A stretch of 64,000 nt of DNA from Channa striata (lineage: Eukaryota > Chordata > Actinopteri > Anabantiformes > Channidae): NCBI GenBank assembly GCA_033026295.1, contig CM065171.1, positions 2,438,457 through 2,502,456 of the forward strand, written 5' to 3'. A model generated the notes under the pieces. It was not told the origin of the DNA, did no database searches, and was given only the letters and a program-made list of their open reading frames with translations. Positions 10,965-21,789 of the stretch are shown here, in pieces. Position numbers and translations under genes: made by a program. Position 1 is the stretch's first letter; every line of letters starts with the position of its first letter.

Positions 10965-12860
10965 TCTGCTCTCCTCCTCCATCCTATGTTGCAATTTACC
11001 TGATCATATACACCTGTGCTCTGCCTTTCTTAAGAAGGCCTGCAGTCCTCTCTCTTCTTCCAGCTGATCTTTCCTGTGAAGCGACTTTCAAGCCCTTTTT
11101 GGAACCGGCAGTGTTTGCTTGCCCGGTATGAACCTGACCTGCCTTTGGACCTCCCTAGCTTGTTGTTTTTTCTCTGTGTTGGATGATTTGGACCCGTACC
11201 TGCTTTTCTGGACTTCTCTCTCTGCTATGATTATCTGGAGATTGGATTTTGATGTTTTTGACTGTAATTACTGGCTTACCCTATTCTACTCTGCTGTAAT
11301 CCATATCTTTTTTTCCTCAGTAGCCTCTCTCCTTTACCTGTACTTGTTTTCCCCTGGAACCCCGGACTCTGGAACTGATTAACTGGACCTGGACCTTGGA
11401 TCTCTGACTTCTACTACCTGACTCATCCCATGTACTCTCATGTACTCTCAGTCACCTACTGCACCCTTGCTATTCACCTATAGGTGGAATCCAAGTCCTG
11501 CCGATCTTTTCTGGTTCAAAGTGAAATACAATTCAATTTGAAACCCCCCTCTTTTCCTACAGAGGAGTCTAAAGTTTCTTATATTGTGTGTTTGCTAGCT
11601 GGTCCTGCTGGTGAATGTGGAGCCGCAGAACGGCTCAGTGACTCTGCCGTTGCTAATTCCTACTTCCTGTTCTCCCGGGAGTTAATCAGAACTTTTCATC
11701 CGACCCGACCAGATAATGAAGCAGTCACCCAGCTCACCTGCATCTCACACGGAGACCGACCAGCACAACAATACACAATCCAGTACTGTACTCTGGGTAC
11801 TCTAAGTGGTTGGAATATAACTGCATTATTTCACATGTTTTACCGAGGCCTCTCAGAGAGAATTAAAGATGCTATGGCACCCAGAGACCTTCCACAAACC
11901 CTAAATGAATAAATGTATCTAGACTTCTGTATTGACCGTCACCTTAGGGAACGTGTCTGTGAAAGACAGCTGAACCAATCAGCCCCATCTTCTCATTCCT
12001 CCCTCCGATTGGCACCCAAGCCACCTCCTACAATCTCTGTAACAGAAGGAACTGGAACCTATGCAAATCGGCCAGACCTGCCTGCCTGCAGAAGAGAGAG
12101 AACGCAGATTCAGGAGTAATCTGTGCCTATACTGCGGGGGATATGACCAAAGGGTCTCATTTTGTCCTGTAAAAGACTCAGTTCAGCAGTTCAAAGGGGG
12201 GCTCTGCTGAGTCGATCACTGGTGTATTCCTGCCCCCCTCCTCCTCTCACTTCTGTCCAAATACATCTGTCTGACAGGTGCGGATACGGAATTCATTGAT
12301 ACTCAGTTAGCTAGAAAATAACAACTTCACCCCCTACATAATCCGGCACAGGTCAGATGACCACTTCTAGATGACCACATCATCCACTCCTGCTCCCACA
12401 TAACAGTACCAGTAAGCATTTCTATTGAAAATCATCACAAATCCATCTGCCTTCATGTAATTCACTCTTCCCAGCTTTTCTTGGTACTCAGAGCTTCTTG
12501 GTTACTCAGACACAGCAATCATATTGACTGGAGATCTGGCCAGTTTCTTGCATAGAGTCCCGACTGCCTTAACACCTGCCGCCATGCCTCTACCTCCTCA
12601 AAGACCATAGATCTTCTTCCTGGCTCCTCTCCCCATTGTGGTTGGTTGTATTCCCTGTCTACTCCAGAAGCCGAGGCCATGCAGAAATATTTGAATCAGG
12701 CCCTGGCCGTGGGACTCATTCCTCCCTCCTCATCCCCTGTAGGTGCTGGATTTTTCTTCTTTGATAAGAAGGACGGAGGTCTCTGTCCCTGAGTCCACCC
12801 CTCTATTTCCTTGACAATCACGGTCTCGTGTCATCCACTCTGCTGAGAACGTGATCGGCT
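10965..12860 (+). mobile_element. Degenerate Ty3/Gypsy LTR retrotransposon
   Basis: The order is leader-like DNA (about 10965-11480), gag (11484-12119), a degraded CCHC knuckle (about 12122-12175, CLYCGGYDQRVSFCPVK with the His lost), a protease-like GADTEFID (about 12280) and the N-terminal part of a reverse transcriptase (about 12640-12790; TPEAEAMQKYLNQAL, then a FFFFDKKDGG strand). A piece resembling the HIDW region before the RT appears near 12515. Frames are broken by stops and indels. The palm catalytic motif, RNase H and integrase are missing, and no LTR pair was established. It lies between two pieces of a Rex1-like LINE. Confidence 0.7.
11484..12119 (+). pseudogene. Gag-like ORF pair of the Ty3/Gypsy remnant
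   Basis: Two adjacent open frames of 142 and 68 codons, the first ending immediately before the second begins, read like one Gag protein with an in-frame stop (TAA near 11910). The first has the capsid-type pattern found in Gypsy Gag: PTEESKVSYIVCLLAG early, then FHMFYRGLSERIKDAM near the end. The second has the basic, Pro/Ser-rich linker that precedes the zinc knuckle. The knuckle follows after another stop. I infer an ancestral Gag of ordinary Gypsy type; it is not expressible here as a single protein. Confidence 0.65.
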
Positions 12861-12864
12861 GAAA

Positions 12865-13085
12865 CCTTCCATCTCTTCAGAAGCTGTACATCTCTTGGAC
12901 CTGGAGAACAGTAGCTAGGATCACAGCCCACCCTTCTCATCCTGAACATAAACTCTTTCAGCCCCTCCCCTCTGGCAAGAGGCTCCGGTCCATTAAGACC
13001 AGGACATAACGCCACAAGAGCAGTTTCTTCCCCACTGCAGACTGCCTGCTGAACAGCAGCCAAATCGCCCCAGATAGAGGCCAGC
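12865..13085 (+). mobile_element. Rex1-like LINE fragment, 3' end of ORF2 (right piece)
   Basis: Plus-strand translation gives LPSLQKLYISWTWR, then AHPSHPEHKLFQPLPSGKR and, after a stop, RHKSSFFPTADCLLN. This order is the C-terminal end of Rex1/jockey-like LINE proteins. It resumes the element whose reverse transcriptase part is at 10690-10960, with roughly the RT thumb region lost between them. Confidence 0.65.
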
Positions 13086-13152
13086 CATCAAACTAAATCA
13101 ACAAGCATCCAAAGATCAAATTATTCATAAAACAGTAGCCTATTACAAACTA

Positions 13153-14061
13153 CTACTTCTCTTTCGCCACAGCGAATGACCCTTTTCCACCTCCCTCTAT
13201 CCTGGGCCTCTTCTCTCTGACACCAGCTAACCTCATGTCCTCTGTTAGAACATCCATATGTCTCCTCCTTGGTCGTCCTCTTGCCCTCTTGGCTGGCAGC
13301 TCCATCTCCAACATCCTTCTACCAATATATTCACTATCCCTCCTCTGCACATGTCCAAACCATCTCAGTCTGGCCTCTCTGACTTTGTTGCTAACACAGG
13401 CAACGTGCGCTGTCCCTCTGATGTGCTCATTCCTTATTCTGTCCAACCTTGTCACTCCTAAGGAGAATCTGAGCATCTTCATCTCTGCTGCTTCCATCTC
13501 TGCCTCTTGTCTCTTTCTCACTGCTACTGTCTCTAACCCATAGAGCAGAGCTGGTCTCACCACTGTCCTGTACACCTTTCCTTTGAGTCTGGCTGACACT
13601 CTTCTGTCACACAACACTCCTGACACTTTCCTCCACCCACTCAAACCCGCCTGCACTCGCCTCTTCACCTCTTTTCCACACTCCCCATCACACTGAACTG
13701 ATGACCCCAAGTACTTAAACTCCTGCACCTTCTTCAACTCAGCCCCCTGTAACCTCACACTTCTACATGGCTCCCTCTCGTTAAGACACATGTATTCTGT
13801 CTTGCTATGACTGACTTTCATGCCTCTTCTTTCCAGAGCAAACCTCCACCTCTTCAGCTGTTCCTCCACCTGCTCTCTACTCTCACTGCAAATGTCGTCA
13901 GCAAACATCATTGTCCAGGGGGATTTCTGTCTGACCTCATCTATCAACCTGTCCATCGGTATAGCAAACAAGAGGGAGTCTAAGCCGATCCTTGGTGTAG
14001 TCCCACCTCCACCTTTAAGTCCTCTGTTTGACCTACAGCACATCTCACATACTTCTCTCAT
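13153..14061 (-). pseudogene. RTE reverse transcriptase, C-terminal ORF
   Basis: A 302-codon open frame that runs from just before the catalytic FADD (about residue 53) to near the end of ORF2. After the palm it carries the thumb and the RTE C-terminal region, including ALLYGLETV and RLRWFGHVQRR. The part upstream of residue 35 (RGLKGGGGTTPRIG) replaces the usual RT box with the QG motif and looks rearranged. It is the best preserved piece of the element. Confidence 0.8.
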
Positions 14062-15324
14062 ACATGACCTGAACTACTCTGACGTAGTTCTCTGCCACTC
14101 CTGACAACCTCATACAGTACCACAGCTCCTCCTCGGCACCCTGTCATACGCCTTCTCTAAATCCACAAAGACACAATGCAGCTCCTTCTAACCATCTCTG
14201 TACTTTTCCATCAACATTCTCAAAGCGAAAATGGCATCAGTGGTGCTCTTACGGGGCATGAAACCATACTGCTGCTCACAAATCTCCACCTCCTTCCTAA
14301 GCCTGGCTTCCACTACTCTTTCCCACAGCTTCATTGTGTGGCTCATCAGCTTTATCTCTCTGTAGTTGCTACAGTTCTGCGTGTCACCCTTGTTCTTAAA
14401 GATCGGCACCAGAATGCTTCTCCTCCATTCCTCAGGCATCTAACAGACTGGTTAGAAACTCCACTGCTGTCTCTCCTAGACACTTCCACACCTCCAAATG
14501 TATGTCATCAGGACCAACAGCCTTTCCGCTTTTTATCCTTTTCAGAGCCTTCCTCACCTCATCCTTTCTAATCTCTGCTATTTCCTGCTTCACAACATCC
14601 ACATCTTCCTCCCTTCTTTCCCTGTCATTTTCCTCATTGATCAGCTCCTCAAAATACTCCTTCCATCTTCTCTGCACACTCTCCTGGCTTGTTAGCACCT
14701 TTCCATCTCTGTCTTTAATCACCCTTATCTGTTGCACATCTTTCCCATCTCTATCTCTCAGTCTGGCTAGCCTGTCCTTCCTTCGTGTCTAACCTGTCAC
14801 ACAGCTCATCGTAATCTTTCTGTTTGGCCTTTGCCACCTCCCTCTTCACTCTGCGCTGCACTTCCTTGTACTCTGTCTACTTTCCTCAGTCCTTCCTACA
14901 TACCACTTCCTTTTAGCCAACCTCCTCCTCTGGATGCAGTCCTGTTCTTCCTCATTCCACCACAAAGTGTGTTTATCTTCTTATCTCCTTCCAAATGACA
15001 CACCTAGCACCTTCCTACCTGTTTCCCTGATTACCTCTGCTGTAGTTTCCCAGTCATCTGGAAGTTCTTCCTGACCACCCAGATCCTGTCTCAACTTGTG
15101 CCACAAGTTTCTTCATTCTTTAGCTTCCACCATTTGATCTTCTTTTCTGTCTTTCCTCTGTTCTTCTTCCTGACCACCAGAGTCATCTTACACACCACCA
15201 TGCGCTGCTGTCTGGTTACACTCTCTCCTACCACCACTTTACAGTCACTAACCTCTCTCAAATGACCTCGTCTACATAGAATGTAGTCCACCTGTGTACT
15301 CCTACCTCCACTCTTTTATTTCAC

Positions 15325-15615
15325 TTAGTGTTCTCTCTTCTGTAAGTAAGTGTTGACTACAGCCATTTCCATCCTCTTAGCAAAATCCACAACCATCTGT
15401 CCTTCTGGATTCCTGTCCTTTACACCAAAATTGCCCATTACCTCCTCATCACCTCTGTTCCCTTCACCAACATGCCCATTGAAGTCTGCTCCAACAACTA
15501 CTCTCTCTCCTCTGGGGATAGTCTCTACAACCTCATCAAACTCACTCCAAAATCTCTCCTTCTCTTCTAACTCACAGCCAACTTGTGGAGCATACCCACT
15601 GACTATGTTCACCAT
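15325..15615 (-). pseudogene. RTE AP-endonuclease fragment
   Basis: Ninety-six codons of exonuclease-endonuclease-phosphatase fold. Visible motifs are SGYAPQVG near the start and GADFNGHVG in the middle, the conserved Asp/Asn strand of AP-type endonucleases. A frameshift after VVNTYLQKREH leads into the piece at 15291-15091 (CRRGHLREVSDCKVV). It belongs to the 13140-15690 element. Confidence 0.8.
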
Positions 15616-15690
15616 TACCCCTTCGATTTATACGTTTAGGCTGATCACCCTGTCTGAGACTCTTTTCACCTCTAGAAGTAGGAGTCAAGA

Positions 15691-16009
15691 CTCCCATGAT
15701 TACTCTCAGAGCTTACAAACTTGTTTTCTATAGTCTAAGAAAGACATCTTAAGTACATTATGTATTCAGAACTGAACAGCCAGAGAGAATTCTCCCAAAC
15801 GTTGAACTGGAGGAAATAAGGACACCAGGAAAGATCCTCAAAGAGTGAGAGTTGCTTGAGTCCTCTTCCTATAGCAGAGTCTTCTTGCTAAGACTGTGGG
15901 TAGCGTACATCCTGACTTTTTAAAGTGGTAAATTTGAGACAGTACAAGTTTGGAACACACTTGGACACTGAGACCAGCTTCGGTAAAGTACAAGTAAGAG
16001 CCCATTCAG
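15691..16009. other. Unassigned spacer between retroelements
   Basis: About 320 bases between the RTE LINE and the first recognisable BEL/Pao sequence. No motif was recognised; it may be the degraded 5' part of either element. Confidence 0.4.
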
Positions 16010-16649
16010 GATAAAGGACTCTTATGTGGACAACATACTCACATCCCACAACAGTAAAGAGAGGCTGGGCAAGCTCACAGATGAGGTTGAGGGGATCCTT
16101 AAAACTGATGGGTTTTCTTTCAAACTGTGGGTCTAGTCAGGGCAAAGTGGGAGGTCAGAAAGCACAGCTGAACCTTCAAACAAGAAAGTCAGCTGAAATA
16201 AATAAAATGTTGATACTTCCAAATGAAACAAAACATGAAAACAAGAAAGTTTAGCTATTGGGTATCTGGTTGAGAAAGATAAAAACTATAGATGACCTCA
16301 ATCATTGTTTTAAAGAGGAAAGGAAAGACAGGCCAAGACGTGATGAGAAGAGGCAAGACCAAAGACACCAAACCCACTGACTAAAGAGAACTGCTGACCA
16401 AAATAGCGGGGCTCTGTGTCCCAATATATCTAGCCACACCTGCCAAGCAGAAAGGAACTATTCTTTTCAGGAAAGGTTTTAAGGAAGTGTGAAAGGAGGA
16501 TTTGCCCAATATAGATGGTCTCAGAAGGTCTGCAAGAAGAGGCCAACCATCAAACTGTTTGAGGACTATGCTGATCTTGGCCAGGTAAAATTTTACAGAG
16601 GTCTTACACCAGCTGGATGGCAGGGAAAAAAGACCTAAAGACCTTTGGG

Positions 16650-16918
16650 AGGAAACTCTCTCCACTTTCCACTCAGCCCAACCGGTCAAGGCAGATGGCC
16701 GTCCACCCTGAGCCTGGTTCTGCTGGAGGTTTCTTCCGTTAAAGAGAGTTTTTCCTCTCCACTGTTGCCTGTGCCTTGCTATAGGGGGGGGGGTGGGTTT
16801 TCTCTACATAATAAAGTCCAGAATATACAAACATTTACAGTGCCTTGAGATGACTTTGTTTTAAATTGGTGCTATATAAATAAGTTGAATTGAATTAAAC
16901 TGAATTGAATCGTTAGCA
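16650..16918 (+). mobile_element. L2-type LINE 3' tail, inserted in BEL/Pao
   Basis: This stretch shares long near-identical blocks with the 3' tail of the L2 element at 40540-40795: ctccactttccactc, the cctgagcctggttctgctgg block, and the gtgctatataaata block with a final ttgaattgaat run. It carries only the tail of the LINE (a 5'-truncated copy) and separates the BEL/Pao RNase region from its integrase. Confidence 0.75.
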
Positions 16919-17164
16919 CAAGAAGCTCACTGTGCAAATCATGAGGGAGTAATAGGAACACTCCTGAGAATGAGAAAGGAGGCTTGGGTGATCAAAGGCC
17001 AAAAGTCAGCTAGAAAAAATAGTAGACAGCTGTTTGAGTTGCAGGAAGGCTGAAGCAAAGCAGTGCTAGCAAATTATGAGTGATCTGCCCCCAGAGCGGG
17101 CTGAGCCAGCAGCACCATTTGAGTTTGTGACTTTGGACTTATTTTGAACGTCTGAGGTGAAGGA

Positions 17165-17470
17165 TTGAGTAAAGAAACAAGTAAAACCCAAAGTCAAAGT
17201 GGCATTGTTTTCTGTTGCATAGCATCAAGGGCAGTGCACACTGTTGTTGTCAGTGACCAATCAGCCGAGGGATTCCTGCTGGCTTACCAGACATTTATAG
17301 CACTAAGAGGTCAGCCAAGTAAGGTGTGGTCAGATTCAGGCCAAATTTTGTTTGACCTAAGCCTGTCCTCAAAGATAAAGATTTTTAAATCTCTTGGAGG
17401 AGGCAAAGATGGATGACAAAGCAGCCAAACATGGTACTGACTGGTCCTGGAAAATTCATCCTGCTGATTC
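17165..17470 (+). pseudogene. BEL/Pao integrase core fragment
   Basis: Translation gives FCCIASRAVHTVVVSDQSAE followed by FLLAYQTFIALRGQPSK and VWSDSG. This is the integrase core of Pao elements: the second catalytic Asp lies in the WSD-x-G block, but the usual N after G is lost. After a frame change comes KHGTDWSWKIHPADS, which should lead to the catalytic Glu, replaced here by unrelated codons. The preceding DLFGPY block is also broken. Catalytically dead. Confidence 0.75.
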
Positions 17471-17569
17471 ACTTCACAGGATATATGTGGAATATATTAC
17501 TCACAATTCACCCTTACTAGGATGAGCTAGGCGTTGATGAGACCCAGGACTTTTCTAATTCAAAACAAC

Positions 17570-18015
17570 CCTTACCAGAGATTAAGAGTTATGAGATGTG
17601 TCCTTTTTTGCTGATTAGGAAGGAGGTGTGCTGCCATATTTTGGATCATCTGCAGGAATTTAATCTTGCACACCAGTAACCCCATCAACAGTGCATTACA
17701 GAAATTGAGATCATCTGCACAATGAGTTGGGTTGTATATTCTGAGAGGTAAGGTCTGATTTTTTTACCGTTGTACAGGGCAAATCTGCATGACCTAGCAG
17801 CTGAGGAGTTGTGGTTTGTAAAGCTCAGTTGGTCTTTGATGACCCCCAGATTTCTGGCCAACTTACAGGGGACAGTCACTGCAGATCCATTATTAATGTA
17901 GATGTTGTATTGTGTCAAAGGTCTGGCTGGAAAGACAAAAGCTATGAATGTTGGAAACAGGCATGAGCTGATCCATAGATGCCCAAGTGCAGAAAGGAGG
18001 ATCTGATGGCTCACA
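17570..18015 (-). mobile_element. L2/CR1-type LINE fragment, RT thumb region
   Basis: A minus-strand frame of 109 codons contains NIYINNGSAVTVP, then LARNLGVIKDQLSF and AARSCRFALYNGKKIRPYL. This wording is usual for the region after the catalytic palm in fish L2/CR1 LINEs. A following frame gives LLMGLLVCKIKFLQMIQNMA. It abuts the BEL/Pao remnant. No endonuclease or palm motif is present. The adjoining 18016-18490 could be more of the same or another old repeat; it did not resolve. Confidence 0.65.
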
Positions 18016-18809
18016 GTGTCAAATGCTGCAGGTAGATCTAGAAGAATTAAGAAAAATCAATGACCTTTACCTTTTGCAGCCCATAAGGTACCCACAACCG
18101 GAGTGCCGTCTCTGTGGATAGACCACTGTTGAAGCTGGACTGTTTGACATCGAGGAGGCTCTTCTGCCCGGCATGGGTGTGTGGGTGCAACAGCAGAAAG
18201 GTGTGTAGAGGGGATCGGATACAGAGAGCAGGTTGTCAGATGGTTTGAGAGGAAGAGAGTTTTAAGACGCGATGAGTGCCGTCTTCAGGGAACTGGGGGA
18301 AAAGTCTGGGAAACTTCCATGTATCAGCAACGAGACGTTCAGGCCCACTAATTCATGATAATGGAAATTTTCTAAGCTGCTGTTTAACATCTGGGACATA
18401 TAGGGAGAATAGAGACAAAAACAGGAGGAAAAGAAAAGGCAACCATTATCTGTCAAGTTACCCAAATGGATGCTACAGGTGAGTTAGCATAAGATTTGGT
18501 GAAATGTGAGTTTGCTGCTTTGTAGTTTAAAGAAATAATTATTGTAATGAGTGTTGGGACATTACTGAATGCAAATGACCAATGTGCAGTTATTTTATGG
18601 TAAATAGTGACAAAGACCTGGTTTCAGGCAGGTGTGCTTTAAGTAGCTAGCCTGAACATAAAAGGCTATTTTCTTATCCCTGAAAGAAAAACTGACTAAT
18701 AATTGATACAAAATACTAAAAACTGCACTGTGTTTTGCACTTCTGTAATGTTTCAACCTACTTATTCTTCTTTATGGACAACTTGATGACTTATATTTTT
18801 CCCTGAAAG
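18016..18809. other. Unassigned, possibly old repeat
   Basis: The part to about 18490 has the look of a decayed dispersed repeat (a block around ctcacagtgtcaaatgctgc), but no family was assigned. From 18490 the sequence is AT-rich with nothing recognisable. Confidence 0.35.
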
Positions 18810-18814
18810 CTGAT

Positions 18815-19180
18815 GGCACTGCAAATCGAGAAAGCACAAGCAACAAGCAAATTTAAAAAACAATTTTCAAACTTCTACATCACTTTGACAACACAGGCAC
18901 AGCATTAAAAAAACACTGCAAAAAAAGCCATAACCCAACTAAATTAAGAAAGATGCAGCAAAAGAAACAACACAACCAGTCCCCTGGAAACGTTGCAATG
19001 ACAGTTGTCTACAATGGTTGTCGGGGTCACTAAAAAGTGACAGACATTTATATTTGTAAATGTCTTTTTAGTTTCTGGGGGCCATTTCCAGTAGCTTTTT
19101 GCAGTCTGTTTCATTATTTTGGTTGTGTTACGGATTTTTGCACAGTGTGCCTTAATGCTGCACCTGTGTTTAAAAAATTG
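18815..19180. mobile_element. Foldback (palindromic) non-autonomous DNA transposon, copy 1
   Basis: Bases near 18892-18930 (acaggcacagcattaa, then cactgcaaaaa) reappear as their reverse complement near 19132-19172 (tttttgcacagtgtgcc, ttaatgctgcacctgtg). A short perfect hairpin (gacatttatatttgtaaatgtc) lies near the middle, at about 19042-19063. There is no coding capacity. Related copies lie at 25995-26115 and 37345-37605, so it is a dispersed family, in style a hAT-like or foldback MITE. Confidence 0.6.
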
Positions 19181-20579
19181 ATCAAGCTGTTCTTGAAATT
19201 TGCATCTGTTCTGTTATTTCGCATGTGTTTCCTTGATATTGTATACTGAGCCCTTTTTTAATGTTTAGTTAAGTGTGGAGGAAAATTCCAGGGAACATTA
19301 CATGACTAAGGTGAAAATTCGTAGACTTCTTTAGTTTTTTGTTGCTTAGTTTTAGCTATTTTTTAATATTCTGGACAGGGTTTTCAAAGCAAATCAGACC
19401 TGTTATAAGCACAACTGTAATTTTGTTCCTCTCTTCCTCAGGCTACTAGTGGCGTTCCGTGAGGAATGCAGTGTGTTTAATTCTGAAACAGGCTCATTAA
19501 ATCCAACCTGCAGTTTGTCTTTTCAGCCCTCAGGCATCGCAAAGTCTTGTCCTCGTCCCAGTCCACACTAATGGGTCCTGCTGTCTTTCGTGAAAACTAG
19601 ATTTAAATTTGATCAGTCACATAGCTGCTGTCATAACACTCTGTATATGTTAAGTTTTTTAGATGATTTTATGGGCACAAGAATTCCTATAGATTGTGTT
19701 TCTAGTAATTTATAGTAGTATATTCGATATGTTGAAGTATTTTCAATTTTTATTATAAAAGTTCCCCTTCCCTCTCTCTTTCTCTAGTTCTAAGTAAAAG
19801 CCTACGGCTCACCTGTGTTGGACAAGATGTAGTGCTGCAGTCGAAATTATTCGCACTCTAACAGATGTGTACCTGCCGGACAAGAAGAACAATCAGGAAA
19901 AGCAATGAGACGACCAAATGAGAGAAGACATAGTCGACTCAAATGCAGCTAAATGCTCAGACCAAATTGGACCAAATCCATAAACCAAACCTTGCTATTT
20001 AACTTTGGTTGACAATTACTGGGCCAGTGTATGCAATGGAGGAACTCAACTGTAAAAGGGGAGAGGCTGAAACAGAGACTGGCTCAGTCAATTGCTGAAG
20101 CTCAGTAAGCGTCCAAAAATGTGCTAACTTGCTAGCCAAATAATTTACGGCCAATCATGGTAGAGCTTCTACAACCAGCAGTTTGTATTAACCCCACTGT
20201 TTCAGAGTACGAACTGAACAGGGGCAACTGTTGTCCAGTAGGTAAAGCAATGGTCCTCGTGACCCTGAACAGGATCATAGATAATGGTTAAAGATAATGG
20301 GAAGGATATCCACCGTATTATCATTTCCGTACTTTTCCTTCCAACTTAAAGCAGTACAATACAGCATACAATGGAAACCTCAGAAACGAGCACACATTTG
20401 AAAGCTTCACTAAGGTAGGCCTTACTACAGGACTGTGGAGTTTTGCATAATGCCGTACGAGTACATTAGGCATTATTCTTTACAAGTGTCCACGTTTTGC
20501 GTGTACACCAAAATGTATATTCATAAACAAAGTTAGTCGTGCATGAGTGCACACGCACAGTCAGTGACAGTCATGGCTA
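19181..20579. other. Intergenic DNA, no supported gene
   Basis: AT-rich, apparently unique sequence. A weak tRNA-like/SINE-like patch occurs near 20225-20275 (gtccagtaggtaaagcaatggtc) but is too short to call. Confidence 0.45.
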
Positions 20580-21010
20580 ATGCTGCTAATCTGTCAGCCC
20601 TTCAGCCTCCATCCGCCCCAAACTAATTCAAACTGGACAGCCCACGCCTTGGCTAATCCAACTCTCTGGCATTTACATTTAGAACGCTTTTGGTTTATCA
20701 AATCATCCCAACATTGTGGTAAATTCACTTTCCCTAAATCCCCTTTGGAGAGGAGATTAAAATGGTGGAGCAAGGCAGGTCAGGGGGAAAATAAAAGCAA
20801 ATTGAAAGGTGTTCATTTGTCAGCTTTGCCACTTTCATGGAAGCCTTATTGTGTCAAAATGCAATTAGTGCTCTTCAGAAAGCATTTTCAAGTGGCCGTG
20901 GTGAACTCCAGGATAATTCCAGGGGGCATTCATTTTACCAGTGAGACACACAAGGTGCATCAAAGCCTAATGCTTTTCTTTTGTACTGGCTATCTACTGT
21001 CCTCAAAAAC
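20580..21010. promoter_or_regulatory. Candidate conserved non-coding element
   Basis: A repeat-free stretch of high sequence complexity with several homeodomain-type TAAT/ATTA cores (aactaattcaaac, gcaattagtgc) and no open frame with known features. It resembles developmental enhancers in texture only; no comparison was possible. Confidence 0.25.
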
Positions 21011-21254
21011 CTAACCTAATCATCTAGATATAATTATAGACATCCAATACTGAAAATGGTTCAGCACAAGGACACTTTCTACGTGTTGCAGGTGGCTTGT
21101 GATCCGTTTCTCATACTGTCACTTTCTGTCTGCAATCTGCCACATCCTCCACACACACTTTATGCTAAGCTGCAGGGAAACGGATGAACCAGGAGACATT
21201 AGAGGTGTCACTGTGGAGCTAAACACCAAGACAGCCATTCTAATTTAGTAAGCA

Positions 21255-21395
21255 CGGTGAGTGTTGGCGAGCTGCATAGCAACTTCTCCATTGGTGTGTG
21301 TGTAATTGTGAGTGCAAATGGGTAAAAGAGAAGCAGCGTAAAGAGCTTTGAGAACCAATAGTTACAAAAGTGGTACATGAATGCGGACCATTTAA
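21255..21395 (+). mobile_element. SINE tail fragment
   Basis: The block gtgttggcgagctgcatagc, then aatgggtaaaagagaagcag and gcggaccatttaac matches the body and 3' end of the tRNA-derived SINEs at 25092-25325 and 55665-55910. The tRNA-like head is missing. Confidence 0.6.
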
Positions 21396-21789
21396 CATGT
21401 TGATGAAATTACTTTTTAGATGTTTTGAAACGCTGTTTCATTATTACCTTTTGGAAGCCAGACTTTTACATGTGAACAAAGCAGGTGTCATACATGTAGC
21501 TGGTGTTTAACAACTAACTGCAACAGCAGGGATGCCCAGTGGCATGTTACAGAAACAGGCATTACATCCAACATGAATTAATAAAACAATATTTACTTCA
21601 ACATTTGTATCTATAACTCTAAGATCTCTATTTTTCAGTTGTATGTATAGTATATTAAAAATAATTTCATAAGATTCTTCAGCTTTGGAAATTCATTTAC
21701 CAGCCTTCCGTGGGCAATTGCTGATTTTTTTCTCTGGTCACCAGTAGCAGCAGACACTTAATAGTCATATCTAATATTATTTTCTTGAG

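Larger units (their letters stand above)
13140..15690 (-). mobile_element. RTE-clade LINE (BovB/CFDP2-like), frame-broken
   Basis: Read on the minus strand from about 15690 to 13140 it gives an AP-type endonuclease (VSGYAPQVGC; VVGADFNGHVG; FAKRMEMAVVNTYL), a linker, reverse transcriptase (AVGPDDIHLEVWKCLG; MPEEWRRSILVPIFKNKGD; QQYGFMPRKSTTDAIFALR; MMFADDICSE) and a long C-terminal part (VQEFKYLGSSVQCDGE; LRWFGHVQRRDSEYIGRRML). This architecture and wording belong to the RTE clade. The reading is split over at least five frames, so the copy is dead. The beginning of the endonuclease is missing or lies past 15690, where similarity fades. It is the longest retroelement copy in the left half. 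Confidence 0.85.
16010..17560 (+). mobile_element. Degenerate BEL/Pao LTR retrotransposon (pol region)
   Basis: In order: a Pao-type reverse transcriptase palm (SYVDNILTSHNSKERLGKL, about 16020-16080), connection/RNase region (LATPAKQKGTILFRK, about 16430-16480; NIDGLRRSARRGQPSNCL; FYRGLTPAGWQGKK, about 16590-16630), an L2 tail inserted at about 16650-16918, then integrase: HEGVIGT..MRKEAWVIKGQK (about 16942-17010) and the core at 17165-17470. Many stops and indels. No LTRs were found. The assignment to BEL/Pao rests on the integrase and palm wording. Confidence 0.75.

Noticed and set aside
13235..14104. Plus-strand ORFs opposite the RTE LINE
   Set aside because: They are antisense shadows of the reverse transcriptase frame.
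14176..15733. Plus-strand ORFs of 65-131 codons
   Set aside because: Shadows of the minus-strand RTE endonuclease and RT.
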